Shown: one piece after another, positions 36,633 to 44,988 of the stretch
Position numbering within the stretch: position 1 is the stretch's first letter
Layout: each line of letters starts with the position of its first letter
Assembly: GCA_963716855.1 (NCBI GenBank)
Contig: CAVQUV010000005.1
Span: forward strand, 124,001 to 188,000
From: JAGVSZ01 sp963716855
GTDB lineage: Bacteria > Pseudomonadota > Gammaproteobacteria > Burkholderiales > SG8-39
Length of the DNA: 64,000 nt
Reading direction: 5' to 3'
Translations under genes and position numbers: made by a program
The notes under the pieces: model-generated
Told to the model about the DNA's origin: nothing
The model's database searches: none
The model's input: the letters and a program-made list of their open reading frames with translations, nothing else

Positions 36633-37076
36633 CTAGCAGAGCCGCCCGGTGCGTGCCGCCGCCGCCGCGCCGGCTTCCGGCCGCGCGCGATCGAGCTCCT
36701 CGTGCACGCAGAGGATGTTGCCCTCGGGGTCATTGAACCACGCGGCCTTATCGGAGCCGACGATGGCCACGTGCTCGATCGTCTTGAACCCCGGCAGGTC
36801 GTAGTCGTGGAACGCGACACCGCGCGCCTTCAGGTCGCGAACCGCCGCGACGATGTCATCGACGGTGAACGACGCCGCGGTGTGCTCGGCCTTCGTTCCT
36901 TCGGGCTTCGGGAACAGCGCGAGCGTCGCCCCGCCGTTGCAGCGGAGCAGGAACTTCCCGTCCGGCCGCGGGCCGATCGGCTCCAGGCCGAGCTTGTTCA
37001 GGTAGAAATCGCGCGCCCGCTCCAGATCCTTCACGGGCAGCATGGTCGTCACTGGTGCACGAGTCAGCATGGTCAT
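36633..37076 (-). CDS. VOC (glyoxalase/bleomycin-resistance fold) protein
   Basis: A 147-residue protein with two beta-alpha-beta-beta-beta modules: MLPVKDLERARDFYLNKLGLEP at the start and VGSDKAAWFNDPEGNILCVHE near the end, where the terminal Glu is the usual metal ligand. The family covers glyoxalase I, dioxygenases and resistance proteins; this one cannot be assigned. A start two codons later (MLTRAP) is possible. Confidence 0.85.
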   Translation of the reverse strand: MTMLTRAPVTTMLPVKDLERARDFYLNKLGLEPIGPRPDGKFLLRCNGGATLALFPKPEGTKAEHTAASFTVDDIVAAVRDLKARGVAFHDYDLPGFKTIEHVAIVGSDKAAWFNDPEGNILCVHEELDRARPEAGAAAAARTGRLC

Positions 37077-37092
37077 CTCCTTGGCAATCAGA

Positions 37093-37155
37093 TCAGTTGA
37101 GCGGCGCGGCGAGCGCGAGCGTGAAGCCGAGGACGATCGTCCGAACGGATTTCAT
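37093..37155 (-). CDS. Possible 20-residue signal-peptide-like leader
   Basis: A start at 37155 behind GGGAG reads MKSVRTIVLGFTLALAAPLN and stops. It has the form of a Sec signal peptide with nothing behind it, in the gap between the cupin and VOC genes. It may be a remnant of an exported protein gene, a leader peptide, or chance. Low confidence. Confidence 0.2.
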   Translation of the reverse strand: MKSVRTIVLGFTLALAAPLN

Positions 37156-37169
37156 CTCGCGCTCCCTTC

Positions 37170-37541
37170 TCAGGCGTGCGCCTCGTGGGCCTTCGCGTAG
37201 TCGATCATTCCCTGGAAGTCGACGACCACCGCGGGCTCGCTCCCCACGACCCACGCGTCGTGACCCGAGGGCAGCAGCGAAACCTCGCCCGGCCGGCAGT
37301 CGAACTCCGTGCCGTCGTCCATCAGGATCCGCAGGACGCCGGAGACGTGATACTGGAAGTGCGGCGCCTCGCAGCTCTTGGTATTGACGAGCGGCTGGAC
37401 CGACTTCGACCACTTCCAGCCCGGCTCGAAGACTGCGCGACCGACCGTCGCGCCGCCGATCTTGATCAGCTCGAGCCTGCCCTTCGGAAACTCGCGGATC
37501 TCGTCCGGCTTCCTGAAATCCTTGCATTCCGCCTTTTCCAT
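37170..37541 (-). CDS. Cupin-fold protein
   Basis: A 123-residue single-domain cupin: FEPGWKWSKSVQPL, APHFQYHVSGVLRILMDDGT and LLPSGHDAWVVG correspond to the two cupin motifs, though the first lacks the usual HxH pair. It belongs to the small cytoplasmic cupins often next to VOC or pyridoxamine-oxidase-like genes. The function is unknown. It is the upstream gene of the minus-strand group ending at 35180. Confidence 0.8.
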   Translation of the reverse strand: MEKAECKDFRKPDEIREFPKGRLELIKIGGATVGRAVFEPGWKWSKSVQPLVNTKSCEAPHFQYHVSGVLRILMDDGTEFDCRPGEVSLLPSGHDAWVVGSEPAVVVDFQGMIDYAKAHEAHA

Positions 37542-37740
37542 GTCGGGCCTCCGGTTGATGAGGGTGGCCGGCCTTGCGCGCCGGTGTGGCGTATTTGTAA
37601 GGCGCGCTGCGGAAGCGGGAAATGCGTAGCCCTACGTACCGGGCCGACGTTCGGTGCGGGGGTTGGAATCGATGCGACGCGAAGCGAAGAGGGCCGACGC
37701 CGCGTGGCATCGGCCATGGCCCGGCTCGCGGGCGGTGGGC

Positions 37741-38319
37741 CTACAGCTCGGCGATCAGCCGATCGGCGACGGCCTCGAAGCGCGCGACCTCTCCGTAGGA
37801 GCGTGCGAGCATCATCGCGCCCTCGAGGGCGCCGACGATCCCGCGCGCGACGACCTCGGGCGACCCGGCGAAGCGCAGGGTGCCGGAAGCGCGGCCCTCC
37901 TCGAGCACCGCCACGAGCCAGTGCTCGTTGCGGTCGAAGAAGTGCTTCACGCCGTCCTTGACCGGCTTGGCCAGCGTGGCGTAGTCGGAAGCCAGCATGC
38001 CGCACAGGCACATGCGATTGCTGCGCAGGACGTCCGTGTAGATCGCCGCGTAACGGCGCAGCTTCTCGCGGGCATCGGCGCCGCTCCGGTCGATCGCGGC
38101 CAGGGCGTCCAGGAAGCGCTGCTCGTAGCGCTCGATCAGCCGCTGCCCGAGCTCGGCCTTGGTGGAGAAGTGATAGTGAAGGCTCGCTTTTGTGATGCCG
38201 AGGGTGCTCGCGATGTCCGCGTAACTGAAGCCGTTGAAGCCGCGCGTCTGCACCAGCCGCTCGGCCACGTCCAGGATCCGCTGCGACGTGTCCACGCTGA
38301 TCTTCGCTGCCCGAGGCAT
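37741..38319 (-). CDS. TetR/AcrR-family repressor
   Basis: A 192-residue protein with an N-terminal TetR helix-turn-helix (TSQRILDVAERLVQTRGFNGFSY, ASTLGITKASLHYHFSTKAEL) and an all-helical ligand-binding half. A MCLCGMLA segment gives two close cysteines. The start at 38319 (MPRAAK) follows family norms. It is divergent from a LuxR-type regulator; a dyad in the gap overlaps promoter sequences for both genes and is the likely operator. Confidence 0.9.
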   Translation of the reverse strand: MPRAAKISVDTSQRILDVAERLVQTRGFNGFSYADIASTLGITKASLHYHFSTKAELGQRLIERYEQRFLDALAAIDRSGADAREKLRRYAAIYTDVLRSNRMCLCGMLASDYATLAKPVKDGVKHFFDRNEHWLVAVLEEGRASGTLRFAGSPEVVARGIVGALEGAMMLARSYGEVARFEAVADRLIAEL

Positions 38320-38383
38320 CCGAGCTCCCGTCGGTGGTTGCCCCGCCGCTGCGGCGGGACGTGACCGCCGCATTACAACCCAT

Positions 38384-38423
38384 CTACCTACTGGTTGACA
38401 AGTAATCTACTAGTTGGTAGGTT
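38384..38423. promoter_or_regulatory. Divergent tetR/luxR promoter with overlapping operator dyad
   Basis: CTACCTACTGG (38384) and CTAGTTGGTAG (38410) form an inverted repeat matching at 9 of 11 positions. Between and over them lie TTGACA (38395), 17 bases, and TAGGTT (38418) reading rightward to the LuxR gene. The minus strand reads TTGTCA, about 18 bases, TGTAAT toward tetR. A repressor bound to the dyad would block both promoters. Confidence 0.6.
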
Positions 38424-38464
38424 GGCGGCGCGGTTCCCTCCCATCCCGACACTGCAGGGACGAC

Positions 38465-39238
38465 ATGGAGCAACTGACCAGCCGTGAGCTGCACGCCGCG
38501 CTCGACACGCTGCACGCGATCGGCGAGGCGTGCTCCACGGGCGACGCGTTCGCGCGCCGCGGCGTCGAGTGCCTCCCCAATCTGATCGGCGCCGACCTGA
38601 CGACCCTCTCGACGTGCGACCTCGACAGCGGACACCGGTCGGTGGTCAGCGACCATCCGGGCGCGATCTCGCGGCGCGAGATCGACGTGTTCGATCACTA
38701 CTTCGACGTCCATCCCCTCGTTTGCGAGCACGGGCGCAACCGCGCGGCGACGACGAAACGCATCGACGACCTGCTGCCGGACGGCGCGTTCCGCGGCACC
38801 CCGCTCTTCAACGAGTACTACCGGAAGATCGGCATCGACCACGTGATGGCCGTGCCGATCCACGTCGACCGCCGGTTCCTGGTGAGCTTCGTTCTCAACC
38901 GGAGCGGAACCGGGTTCAGCGACCGCGATCGCGACCTCGCCGAGCTCATCCGGCCGCATCTCGCGAACCTCTATCGTCTCGGATGCTCGGCCGAGCGCAC
39001 GCGCGACCTCCCGGCCGACGCGCCCTTCGACCGCGCCGCGGCCCCGCTCACCCCGCGCGAGCGCGAGGTGCTCGACTGGGTCGCGGCCGGAAAGACCAAC
39101 CGCGACATCGCGGCGATCCTCAGCGCGAGCCCGCGCACCGTCGAGAAGCACCTCGAACGGATCTACGAGAAGCTCGGCGTGGAAACGCGCACCGCGGCGG
39201 TGATGCGGGTGCGAGCGCTGCCGCGGCGCAGCGACTGA
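38465..39238 (+). CDS. LuxR-family transcriptional regulator
   Basis: A 257-residue protein. The N-terminal 180 residues are a GAF-like sensor domain (HVMAVPIHVDRRFLVSFVLNRSG...FSDRDRDLAELIRPHL), and the C-terminus is a LuxR helix-turn-helix (PLTPREREVLDWVAAGKTNRDIA, SPRTVEKHLERIYEKLGV). The ligand is unknown; it is not a clear acyl-homoserine-lactone receptor. It is likely under control of the divergent TetR protein. The cytochrome b561 gene follows after 86 bases with its own candidate promoter. Confidence 0.88.
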   Translation: MEQLTSRELHAALDTLHAIGEACSTGDAFARRGVECLPNLIGADLTTLSTCDLDSGHRSVVSDHPGAISRREIDVFDHYFDVHPLVCEHGRNRAATTKRIDDLLPDGAFRGTPLFNEYYRKIGIDHVMAVPIHVDRRFLVSFVLNRSGTGFSDRDRDLAELIRPHLANLYRLGCSAERTRDLPADAPFDRAAAPLTPREREVLDWVAAGKTNRDIAAILSASPRTVEKHLERIYEKLGVETRTAAVMRVRALPRRSD

Positions 39239-39250
39239 CCCGCCCGAGCG

Positions 39251-39262
39251 CAGTGCTAGACT
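39251..39262 (+). promoter_or_regulatory. AGTGCTAGACTG promoter-like element upstream of cytochrome b561
   Basis: An AGTGCTAGACTG 12-mer with TAGACT in the -10 position, 63 bases before the cytochrome b561 start. The identical 12-mer occurs at 45070, before the pterin dehydratase gene. No good -35 box is visible. Confidence 0.35.
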
Positions 39263-39324
39263 GGCGGCCCGCTAGAACCCGCTAGAGCGGGGCGCGCATT
39301 CTTCCCGCGCGCTGGCGCAGAGCG

Positions 39325-39870
39325 ATGCCCGGCCGCTACGACACCGTCGCCGTTTCGCTTCACTGGATCCTCGTGGTCGGGATCCTGTGCCAGATCGCGC
39401 TCGGCCTCTACCTCGGCGAAGTGCCGCGCAACACCCCCGGGCGCACCGTCTGGGTCAACTTCCACAAGTCGGTCGGCATCACCCTCGGCGTCCTGATCCT
39501 CTTCCGTCTGTACTGGCGGCTGACGCACCGGCCGCCCGCGCTGCCGGCCACGATGGCGCGGTGGGAGCGGATCGCCGCCCGCGCGAGCCATGCGCTGCTC
39601 TACCTCTGCATGATCGGGATGCCCCTCTCCGGCTACGTCGCGACCAACTTCAGCAAGTTCGGCATCAAGTACTTCGGCCTCGTCGAGTTCCCGCCCTGGG
39701 GCTACGAGGACCGCCAGATCTACGCGCTCTTCAACGGCACCCACAAGGCGCTCGCCGTGCTCTTCATCGTCCTCATCGCGATCCACGTTGCCGCCGCGCT
39801 CAAGCACGGCGCGATCGATCGCGACGGGCTCCTGCGCCGGATGTGGTTCGCGCCGAGAACGCCCGAGTGA
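39325..39870 (+). CDS. Cytochrome b561 family di-heme membrane protein
   Basis: A 181-residue four-helix membrane protein of the CybB type. Histidines suited to bind two hemes occur in VSLHWILV, NFHKSVGITLG, ASHALLYL and AIHVAAALKHG. It carries electrons between quinol and periplasmic partners. No partner is adjacent. The following 195 bases (39871-40065) contain no gene that I can support. Confidence 0.9.
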   Translation: MPGRYDTVAVSLHWILVVGILCQIALGLYLGEVPRNTPGRTVWVNFHKSVGITLGVLILFRLYWRLTHRPPALPATMARWERIAARASHALLYLCMIGMPLSGYVATNFSKFGIKYFGLVEFPPWGYEDRQIYALFNGTHKALAVLFIVLIAIHVAAALKHGAIDRDGLLRRMWFAPRTPE

Positions 39871-40065
39871 CGAGCGGAAGCCGGCTCATCGTGTTCCGGC
39901 ACTCCCCAGGCGCTCGCGCATATGTTCTTCGATCACCCGGAAGCCAATCGAAAAGCGACCACATCCGGTTGAGTTTCCGAACAGCACACGCGCGCACGCT
40001 AGGTAAGTCAGATGCCGCCGATCAAATTATTGCGGACCACAAGGGCTTGTCGCGCCTCTCCACGT

Positions 40066-40926
40066 TCATTGCTGCCCTTCCACCGCGGTGAGGACGGCGA
40101 GCGCGTCGCGCGTTGCCGCGACGTCGTGGGCGCGCACGATCGCCGCGCCCCGCTGCACGGCGAGAAGCGCACCGGCCACGCTCGCCGGGAGCCGATCGTC
40201 GGGCGTCTTGCCGGTGATGCGACCGAGGCTCGACTTGCGCGACAAGCCGACTAGCACCGGGTAGCCGAGCGCCACAATCGCGTCCAGATGTGCCAGGAGC
40301 CGCAGGTTGTGGGCGGTGGTCTTGCCGAAGCTGAAGCCGGGATCGACGACGATGCGCTCGCGGGCGACGCCGGCGGCGACGCATGCGGCCGCGCGGGCAG
40401 CCAGGAAGTCGCGGACCTCGGCGACGACGTCGCCGTAGACCGGCTTTTCCTGCATCGTCCGGGGCTCGCCCTGCATGTGCATGAGGCATACCGCTGCGCC
40501 GGACCGGGCGACGGTCTCGGCGGCGCCCGGCGCCGCGAGCGCAGTGATGTCGTTGATCATCGTCGCGCCGCGCGCGAGCGCCTCGCGCATCACCTCGGGT
40601 CGCGTGGTGTCCACGGAGATCGGCACCCCGAGGCCGGCCAGCCCCTCGAGCACCGGCAGAACGCGCGCGAGCTCCTCGTCGGTCGATACCGGGGCTGCCC
40701 CGGGGCGGCTCGACTCGCCACCGACGTCGACGAGGTCCGCGCCCTCGTCGACGAGGCGTCGTGCGTGCGCCACAGCGGCAAGCGCTTCGGCGTGCCGCCC
40801 GCCGTCGAAGAACGAGTCGGGCGTGACGTTGACGATGCCCATCACGAGCGGCCGGTCGAGCGCGAGCGGGTAGCGGCCACAGCGCAGGACGGAGGTCATC
40901 GGGAAACGGACCGGATCCTGATACAC
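40066..40926 (-). CDS. folP: Dihydropteroate synthase
   Basis: A 286-residue FolP: MGIVNVTPDSFFDGGRH, ADLVDVGGESSRPGA, ISVDTTRPEV, INDITAL, HMQGEPRTM, VDPGFSFGKTTAHNL and GLSRKSSLG are the classical motifs, with the pterin-site Asp, Asn and Lys present. It joins p-aminobenzoate to dihydropterin pyrophosphate in folate synthesis. It is the last gene of the xoxFGJ unit, seven bases after the preceding gene; folP usually sits with ftsH/glmM. A start nine codons later (MTSVLR) is possible. A separate DHPS-like H4MPT protein is encoded at 51357. Confidence 0.93.
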   Translation of the reverse strand: MYQDPVRFPMTSVLRCGRYPLALDRPLVMGIVNVTPDSFFDGGRHAEALAAVAHARRLVDEGADLVDVGGESSRPGAAPVSTDEELARVLPVLEGLAGLGVPISVDTTRPEVMREALARGATMINDITALAAPGAAETVARSGAAVCLMHMQGEPRTMQEKPVYGDVVAEVRDFLAARAAACVAAGVARERIVVDPGFSFGKTTAHNLRLLAHLDAIVALGYPVLVGLSRKSSLGRITGKTPDDRLPASVAGALLAVQRGAAIVRAHDVAATRDALAVLTAVEGQQ

Positions 40927-40932
40927 ATCCGC

Positions 40933-41610
40933 TCAGCGCGTGATGCGCACGAAACGCAGGCGCTCCTCGATGAGCGGCGCCTCCTTCGCACCGCCCGCCG
41001 GGGACGGAACGGTCGTGCGCAGGCTGTAGATCCCGCCGGGGACCTCGGCGCTCAAAGTGAAGACATAGGTCTTGTCCGCGTATCGGCCGATGCGGTCCTT
41101 GAGAGGATCGTCGAGATACGGCGCGATCGTGATCTCGCTTGCGGCGAGGACCTTGCCGCCGAGCGAGACCTGCGTCTGCGCGACGCGTGCGGAGCGCGCC
41201 AGCGCCAGGCGGATCGCCTTGCGGAAATACCCGGACTTGCCGCCCGTGAGACGTTGCATCTCGCGGATGTCGCGCTCGAGGAAGTACAGCAGCAGCGGGT
41301 TGCCCTCCGGACGCGTCACCTCGGGGAAGTCGATCTTCCGCTCGTTCGTGAAGAACGCGACCGAAACGCGCTTCACTCCTTCGGCGGCGCGAACCCGGAG
41401 CTCGACGGTGTCGTCGAAACCGGTCTCCCCCGAGCCGGTCTTTCTGAACTCGTAGAAAAGCGTTGCCGCCGGCGCGACGTTCTTGAGGTGATCGGTCTGG
41501 AAGAGCAGCGTCTCCGCGGCGGAGATCGAGTCTTGCGCGCTCAAACCCGAGCTCGCCAGTCCGGCGACGAGGAGCGCGCTTCGGACGAGCGCGCACGCGC
41601 GGCGAGGCAT
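40933..41610 (-). CDS. Exported protein of the xox operon, unknown
   Basis: A 225-residue protein with a signal peptide (to about residue 26, ending LSAQ). It has a soluble body with beta-strands (KRVSVAFFTNERKIDFP), a helix (FRKAIRLALARSARVAQ) and a C-terminal strand region (YVFTLSAEVPGGIYSLRTTV). There is no heme, metal or catalytic motif. It follows xoxJ by five bases and precedes folP, so it is part of the methanol oxidation transcript. It may assist XoxF maturation or docking; this is inference from position. Confidence 0.75.
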   Translation of the reverse strand: MPRRACALVRSALLVAGLASSGLSAQDSISAAETLLFQTDHLKNVAPAATLFYEFRKTGSGETGFDDTVELRVRAAEGVKRVSVAFFTNERKIDFPEVTRPEGNPLLLYFLERDIREMQRLTGGKSGYFRKAIRLALARSARVAQTQVSLGGKVLAASEITIAPYLDDPLKDRIGRYADKTYVFTLSAEVPGGIYSLRTTVPSPAGGAKEAPLIEERLRFVRITR

Positions 41611-41615
41611 GCGGC

Positions 41616-42530
41616 CTACTTCGCGGGCCCCGCACCGCCGCGGGTCGGCGACGGACCGACCGGGACGGCCATGATCCGGCCCTGGTCATCCAGTTGCGGC
41701 ACGCCGTAGGCAGCGAGGATCGCCTGGATCCGGGGACGGTTCGCCTCGATCAGCCGCTCGATCCGCTCTTTCCACTCGCGTTCGCCGAAACGCACGCCCA
41801 TGGCGATGCGAAAGTCGAACTGGATCTCCGGGTCCGGCTTGAACGGCACCACGGCCAGCGCGGCGGACTGCGCGCGCTGGGCGAAGTAGCCGGCGATCGG
41901 CCCCCACACGAATGCGACGTCGATCGTGCCGGCCACCAGGTCCTTCTCGACGATCTCGCCCGGATAGCGCTCCGGATCCCCGGATTGGCGCTGATAGGGA
42001 ACGACCTGGTCGAACAGGCGATGCTTGAGCAGCCAGTCGGACGGCGGCGTCTGGCCGACCACGCCGAGCTTGAGCGATTTCAGCTTCGCCGGCTCGAGGC
42101 TGAGCAAGTCCTCCGGAGCCGTCACGCTGTCCAGCCCTTTGCCCTTCACGTACACCAGTGCATAGGTCGAGCGGTAATAGGGCTTCGTGGTCGATGCGAG
42201 CTCGAACCCCGCGGGTACGCCGATGACGAGGTCGCACTTGAAGCGGTCGGAGTTCGGCTCGCGTCCGCGCAGCGTGTTCCGGATGAACCCCATTCGCTGC
42301 GGAAACCACGTGTACTCGATCGTCCATCCCAGCTCGCTCGCCAGGAGCTCGGCAATCTTGTTCTCGAAGCCTTCGCCGGCGCGGTTCGAGAACGGCAGGT
42401 TGTTCGGATCCCCGCAGACGCGCAGCACGCGGTCTTCGCCTGCGGGAGTCGGGCTTTGCTGAGCGGATACCCCGACCGGGACGAGCAGCAGCGCCGACAC
42501 GATAGCGAGCGCGCGGGGAGCAAGACTCAC
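41616..42530 (-). CDS. xoxJ: XoxJ, periplasmic binding-like protein for methanol dehydrogenase
   Basis: A 304-residue protein from a GTG that overlaps the xoxG stop (GTGA). A signal peptide (ending VSAQ) is followed by a solute-binding fold: LRVCGDPNNLPFSNRAGEGFENKIAELLA, DLVIGVPAGFE, YYRSTYALVY and IDVAFVWGPIAGYFA. This is the quinoprotein-associated binding-protein family (MxaJ/XoxJ). XoxJ is thought to help activate apo-XoxF. Gene order xoxF-xoxG-xoxJ is the usual one and supports the assignment. Confidence 0.92.
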   Translation of the reverse strand: MSLAPRALAIVSALLLVPVGVSAQQSPTPAGEDRVLRVCGDPNNLPFSNRAGEGFENKIAELLASELGWTIEYTWFPQRMGFIRNTLRGREPNSDRFKCDLVIGVPAGFELASTTKPYYRSTYALVYVKGKGLDSVTAPEDLLSLEPAKLKSLKLGVVGQTPPSDWLLKHRLFDQVVPYQRQSGDPERYPGEIVEKDLVAGTIDVAFVWGPIAGYFAQRAQSAALAVVPFKPDPEIQFDFRIAMGVRFGEREWKERIERLIEANRPRIQAILAAYGVPQLDDQGRIMAVPVGPSPTRGGAGPAK

Positions 42531-42925
42531 TTCAGCTCTTCCAGGCGACCGGGCTGGATGGCCCCGTCGGAGCGCCCCTTCAGGTACGCGTAGAGCCCGT
42601 CGATGTTTTCGGTGACCATCTTGCTGCCGTCGAAGTTGGGCATCCCCTTCTCGGGCCGCCCTTTCAGGATCGATTGCTTGAACTCTTCCTTCGAGAGCCG
42701 CTTCAGGCCGTCGATCAGCGACGGTCCGACCATGCCTTCCTGCCGCGCCCCGTGACAGCGCTCGCAGGCGAGGGCGCGCCACGTGCGCCAACCTTCGAGC
42801 GTGGCCTTGTCGACCTTGTTCCCGTCGGCGACCTTGTAGGGCGTCGGGTCGGCCGCGACCGCCGCGTTCTGCGCCAGCAGAGCGAGCGCAAATGCCATCG
42901 CGGCGGCGAGTTGCATTGTCTTCAT
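42527..42925 (-). CDS. xoxG: XoxG, cytochrome c electron acceptor of XoxF
   Basis: A 132-residue periplasmic cytochrome: signal peptide ending AVAA, one heme site CERCHG, and KGMPNFDG supplying the distal Met, with a final YAYLKGRSDG helix. It takes electrons from XoxF and passes them to the respiratory chain. It is shorter than cytochrome cL of the Mxa system, as common for XoxG. It is separated from xoxF by an 80-base gap that contains a strong hairpin. Confidence 0.93.
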   Translation of the reverse strand: MKTMQLAAAMAFALALLAQNAAVAADPTPYKVADGNKVDKATLEGWRTWRALACERCHGARQEGMVGPSLIDGLKRLSKEEFKQSILKGRPEKGMPNFDGSKMVTENIDGLYAYLKGRSDGAIQPGRLEELK

Positions 42926-42949
42926 GCTCGGTGGTCCTTCAGAGATCAA

Positions 42950-42982
42950 AAAGGCTGGCACCCGCGAAGGGTGCCAGCCTTT
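42950..42982 (-). terminator. Strong hairpin with U-tract between xoxF and xoxG
   Basis: A perfect 14-base inverted repeat (AAAGGCTGGCACCC / GGGTGCCAGCCTTT, five-base loop) located 23 bases after the xoxF stop. On the minus strand the stem ends in CCTTTTTG, a U-run typical of intrinsic termination. Because xoxG follows 25 bases later with no evident promoter, it probably works as a partial terminator or an mRNA-stabilising stem that makes xoxF expression exceed that of xoxG. Confidence 0.75.
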
Positions 42983-43005
42983 CAATGCTTGAGCCCGGAT
43001 TCGGT

Positions 43006-44820
43006 TTACGGCAAGACAAACACCGTGAGCACGCCACCGAGGTCGGTGTACTTGGCCAACTCCTTGTAGCCGCCTACCGCGCCGAGCCCCTCGGTTCCCT
43101 TCTCGGGGTCGAGACCCGCGGCAAGGCCGATGCCGGCCCAGCCGCCGATGCCCGAGAGCACGCCGATGTACTGCTTGCCCTTGTACTCCCAGGTGTTCAA
43201 GTTGCCGATGATGCCGGACGGCGTCTTGAACTTGTACAGCTCCTTGGTGATGTCGTTCGCATCGACGCACTTCACGTAGCCTTCGAGCGTCCCATAGCAG
43301 GCGATGCCGCCGGCGGTGACGAGCGCGCCGCTCCACACCGAGAACTTCTCGGACTTGGACTTCACGATCTTGCCGGTCCCCGCGTCCCACATGATGAAGT
43401 TGCCCATACCGCCGTGGCTCTTCGGCGCCGGGAACATCGACAGCGTCGCGCCGACGTACGGCTGGCCCGCCGTGTACTCGACCTTGAACGGCTCGTAGTC
43501 CATGCACACGTGGTTCGTCGGCACGTAGAACATCTTGTTCGCCGGATTGTACGCAGCCGGCTGCTGGTCTTTCGTGCCGAGCGCCGCGGGGCAGATCCCC
43601 TTGGTGTTCACGTCCGAGCCTTGCGCCTGCGTGCTGAACTGCTTCACGACCTGCGGCCGACCGGTCTTCATGTCGACGTTCGTCGCCCAGTTCACCGTCG
43701 GATCGTACTTCTCGGCGACGAGCAGCTCGCCGGTGGTCCGATCGAGCGTGTAGCCGAAGCCGTTGCGGTCGAAGTGCACCACGACGTTGCGCGGCTTGCC
43801 CTTCACGTTGATGCCGTCGGCGAGAATCATCTCGTTCACGCCGTCGAAGTCCCACTCGTCGTGCGGCGTCATCTGATACACCCAACGCGCCTGGCCGGTA
43901 TCGACGTCACGCGCGAAGATGGTCATCGACCACTTGTTGTCGCCCGGGCGCTGCACGGGGTTCCAGGTGCTGGGGTTGCCGCTCCCGTAGTACATCAGGT
44001 TGAGCTTCGGGTCGTAGCTGTACCAGCCCCAGGTGGTGCCGCCGCCGATCTTCCACTGGTCGCCCTGCCAGGACTTGAGCGACGAATCCTTGCCGACCGG
44101 CGCCATCTTGCCGTCGGTCCAGGTCATCGTCTTGTCCGGGTCGATGAGCATCTCGGCGTCGGGACCCGTGCTGAAGCCCTTCCACACCTGCTTGCCGCTG
44201 TTGATGTCGAAGGCCACCACGTACCCGCGCACGCCGAACTCGCCGCCCGAGATGCCGGTGATCACCTTGTCCTTGAACACGTGCGGGGCGTTGGTGTTCG
44301 TTTCGCCCTTCTTGGGATCGCCGTGCTTGACCTTCCACAGCTCCTTGCCGGTCTTGGCGTCGAGGGCCACGAGAGTCGTGTCCGCCTGCTGCAGGAAGAT
44401 CTTGCCCTCGGCGTACGCGAGGCCGCGGTTGACGGTGTCGCAGCACATCACCGGGATCACCGTCGGATCCTGCTTGGGCTCGTACTTCCACTTGATCTGC
44501 TGATCCTCGAGGCCGATCGCGAAGACCTTGTTGGGGAACGGGCTGTGGACATACAGCATGTCGCCGATCACCAGCGGGCCGCCCTCGTGGCCGCGCAGGA
44601 CGCCGGTCGAGAACTGCCACGCGACGCGGAGATTCTTGACGTTGTCCTTGGTGATCTGCTTGAGCTGGCTGTAGCGGTGGTTCTGCATGTTGCCCGCCTG
44701 CATCGCCCAGTTCTTCGAGTCCTGGGTGAGCTTGATGACATCCTGATTGGCGAGCGCGGCGCCGGGCAGAACGACCAGGCCGAGCAGAACGCCCCAAGTG
44801 GACGTGCTTCTTGCTGCCAT
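43006..44820 (-). CDS. xoxF: XoxF, lanthanide-dependent PQQ methanol dehydrogenase
   Basis: A 604-residue quinoprotein. The start at 44820 has AAAGGAGG upstream. A signal peptide (about 1-24, ending ALA) is followed by an eight-bladed propeller with W-motifs. Cys126-Cys127 form the vicinal disulfide (VMCCDTV). Predicted metal/PQQ ligands are Glu194 (GGEFG), Asn282 (GSGNP) and catalytic Asp324 in HDEWDFDGVNE. Asp326 two residues on is the extra acid that marks XoxF and lanthanide use; MxaF has Ala there. It oxidises methanol to formaldehyde or formate in the periplasm and reduces XoxG. A dyad and a sigma-54-like sequence lie upstream. Confidence 0.96.
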   Translation of the reverse strand: MAARSTSTWGVLLGLVVLPGAALANQDVIKLTQDSKNWAMQAGNMQNHRYSQLKQITKDNVKNLRVAWQFSTGVLRGHEGGPLVIGDMLYVHSPFPNKVFAIGLEDQQIKWKYEPKQDPTVIPVMCCDTVNRGLAYAEGKIFLQQADTTLVALDAKTGKELWKVKHGDPKKGETNTNAPHVFKDKVITGISGGEFGVRGYVVAFDINSGKQVWKGFSTGPDAEMLIDPDKTMTWTDGKMAPVGKDSSLKSWQGDQWKIGGGTTWGWYSYDPKLNLMYYGSGNPSTWNPVQRPGDNKWSMTIFARDVDTGQARWVYQMTPHDEWDFDGVNEMILADGINVKGKPRNVVVHFDRNGFGYTLDRTTGELLVAEKYDPTVNWATNVDMKTGRPQVVKQFSTQAQGSDVNTKGICPAALGTKDQQPAAYNPANKMFYVPTNHVCMDYEPFKVEYTAGQPYVGATLSMFPAPKSHGGMGNFIMWDAGTGKIVKSKSEKFSVWSGALVTAGGIACYGTLEGYVKCVDANDITKELYKFKTPSGIIGNLNTWEYKGKQYIGVLSGIGGWAGIGLAAGLDPEKGTEGLGAVGGYKELAKYTDLGGVLTVFVLP

Positions 44821-44887
44821 CTGGTGCCTCCTTTTGTTTGCGTAGCTATTTGCAGACCGCACACCGACACTTCGCACGGTACACCGC

Positions 44888-44901
44888 GCGCCGTGCGTGC
44901 C
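44888..44901 (-). promoter_or_regulatory. Possible sigma-54 type -24/-12 promoter of xoxF
   Basis: On the minus strand AGGCACGCACGGCGC keeps the GG at -24 and GC at -12 with the required ten bases between, and the CACG block. The first T and the TT before GC are not conserved. It would start transcription about 55 bases before the xoxF ATG. A weak match, given weight only by the dyad about 100 bases further upstream. Confidence 0.35.
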
Positions 44902-44988
44902 TCTTGCATGCGCGTGTCTTGTCGACCACTCTATATCAGATGCTTCTGCCGCCAGCGGACTTTTCGTCGGATGAAACAGGCGCTTGCT

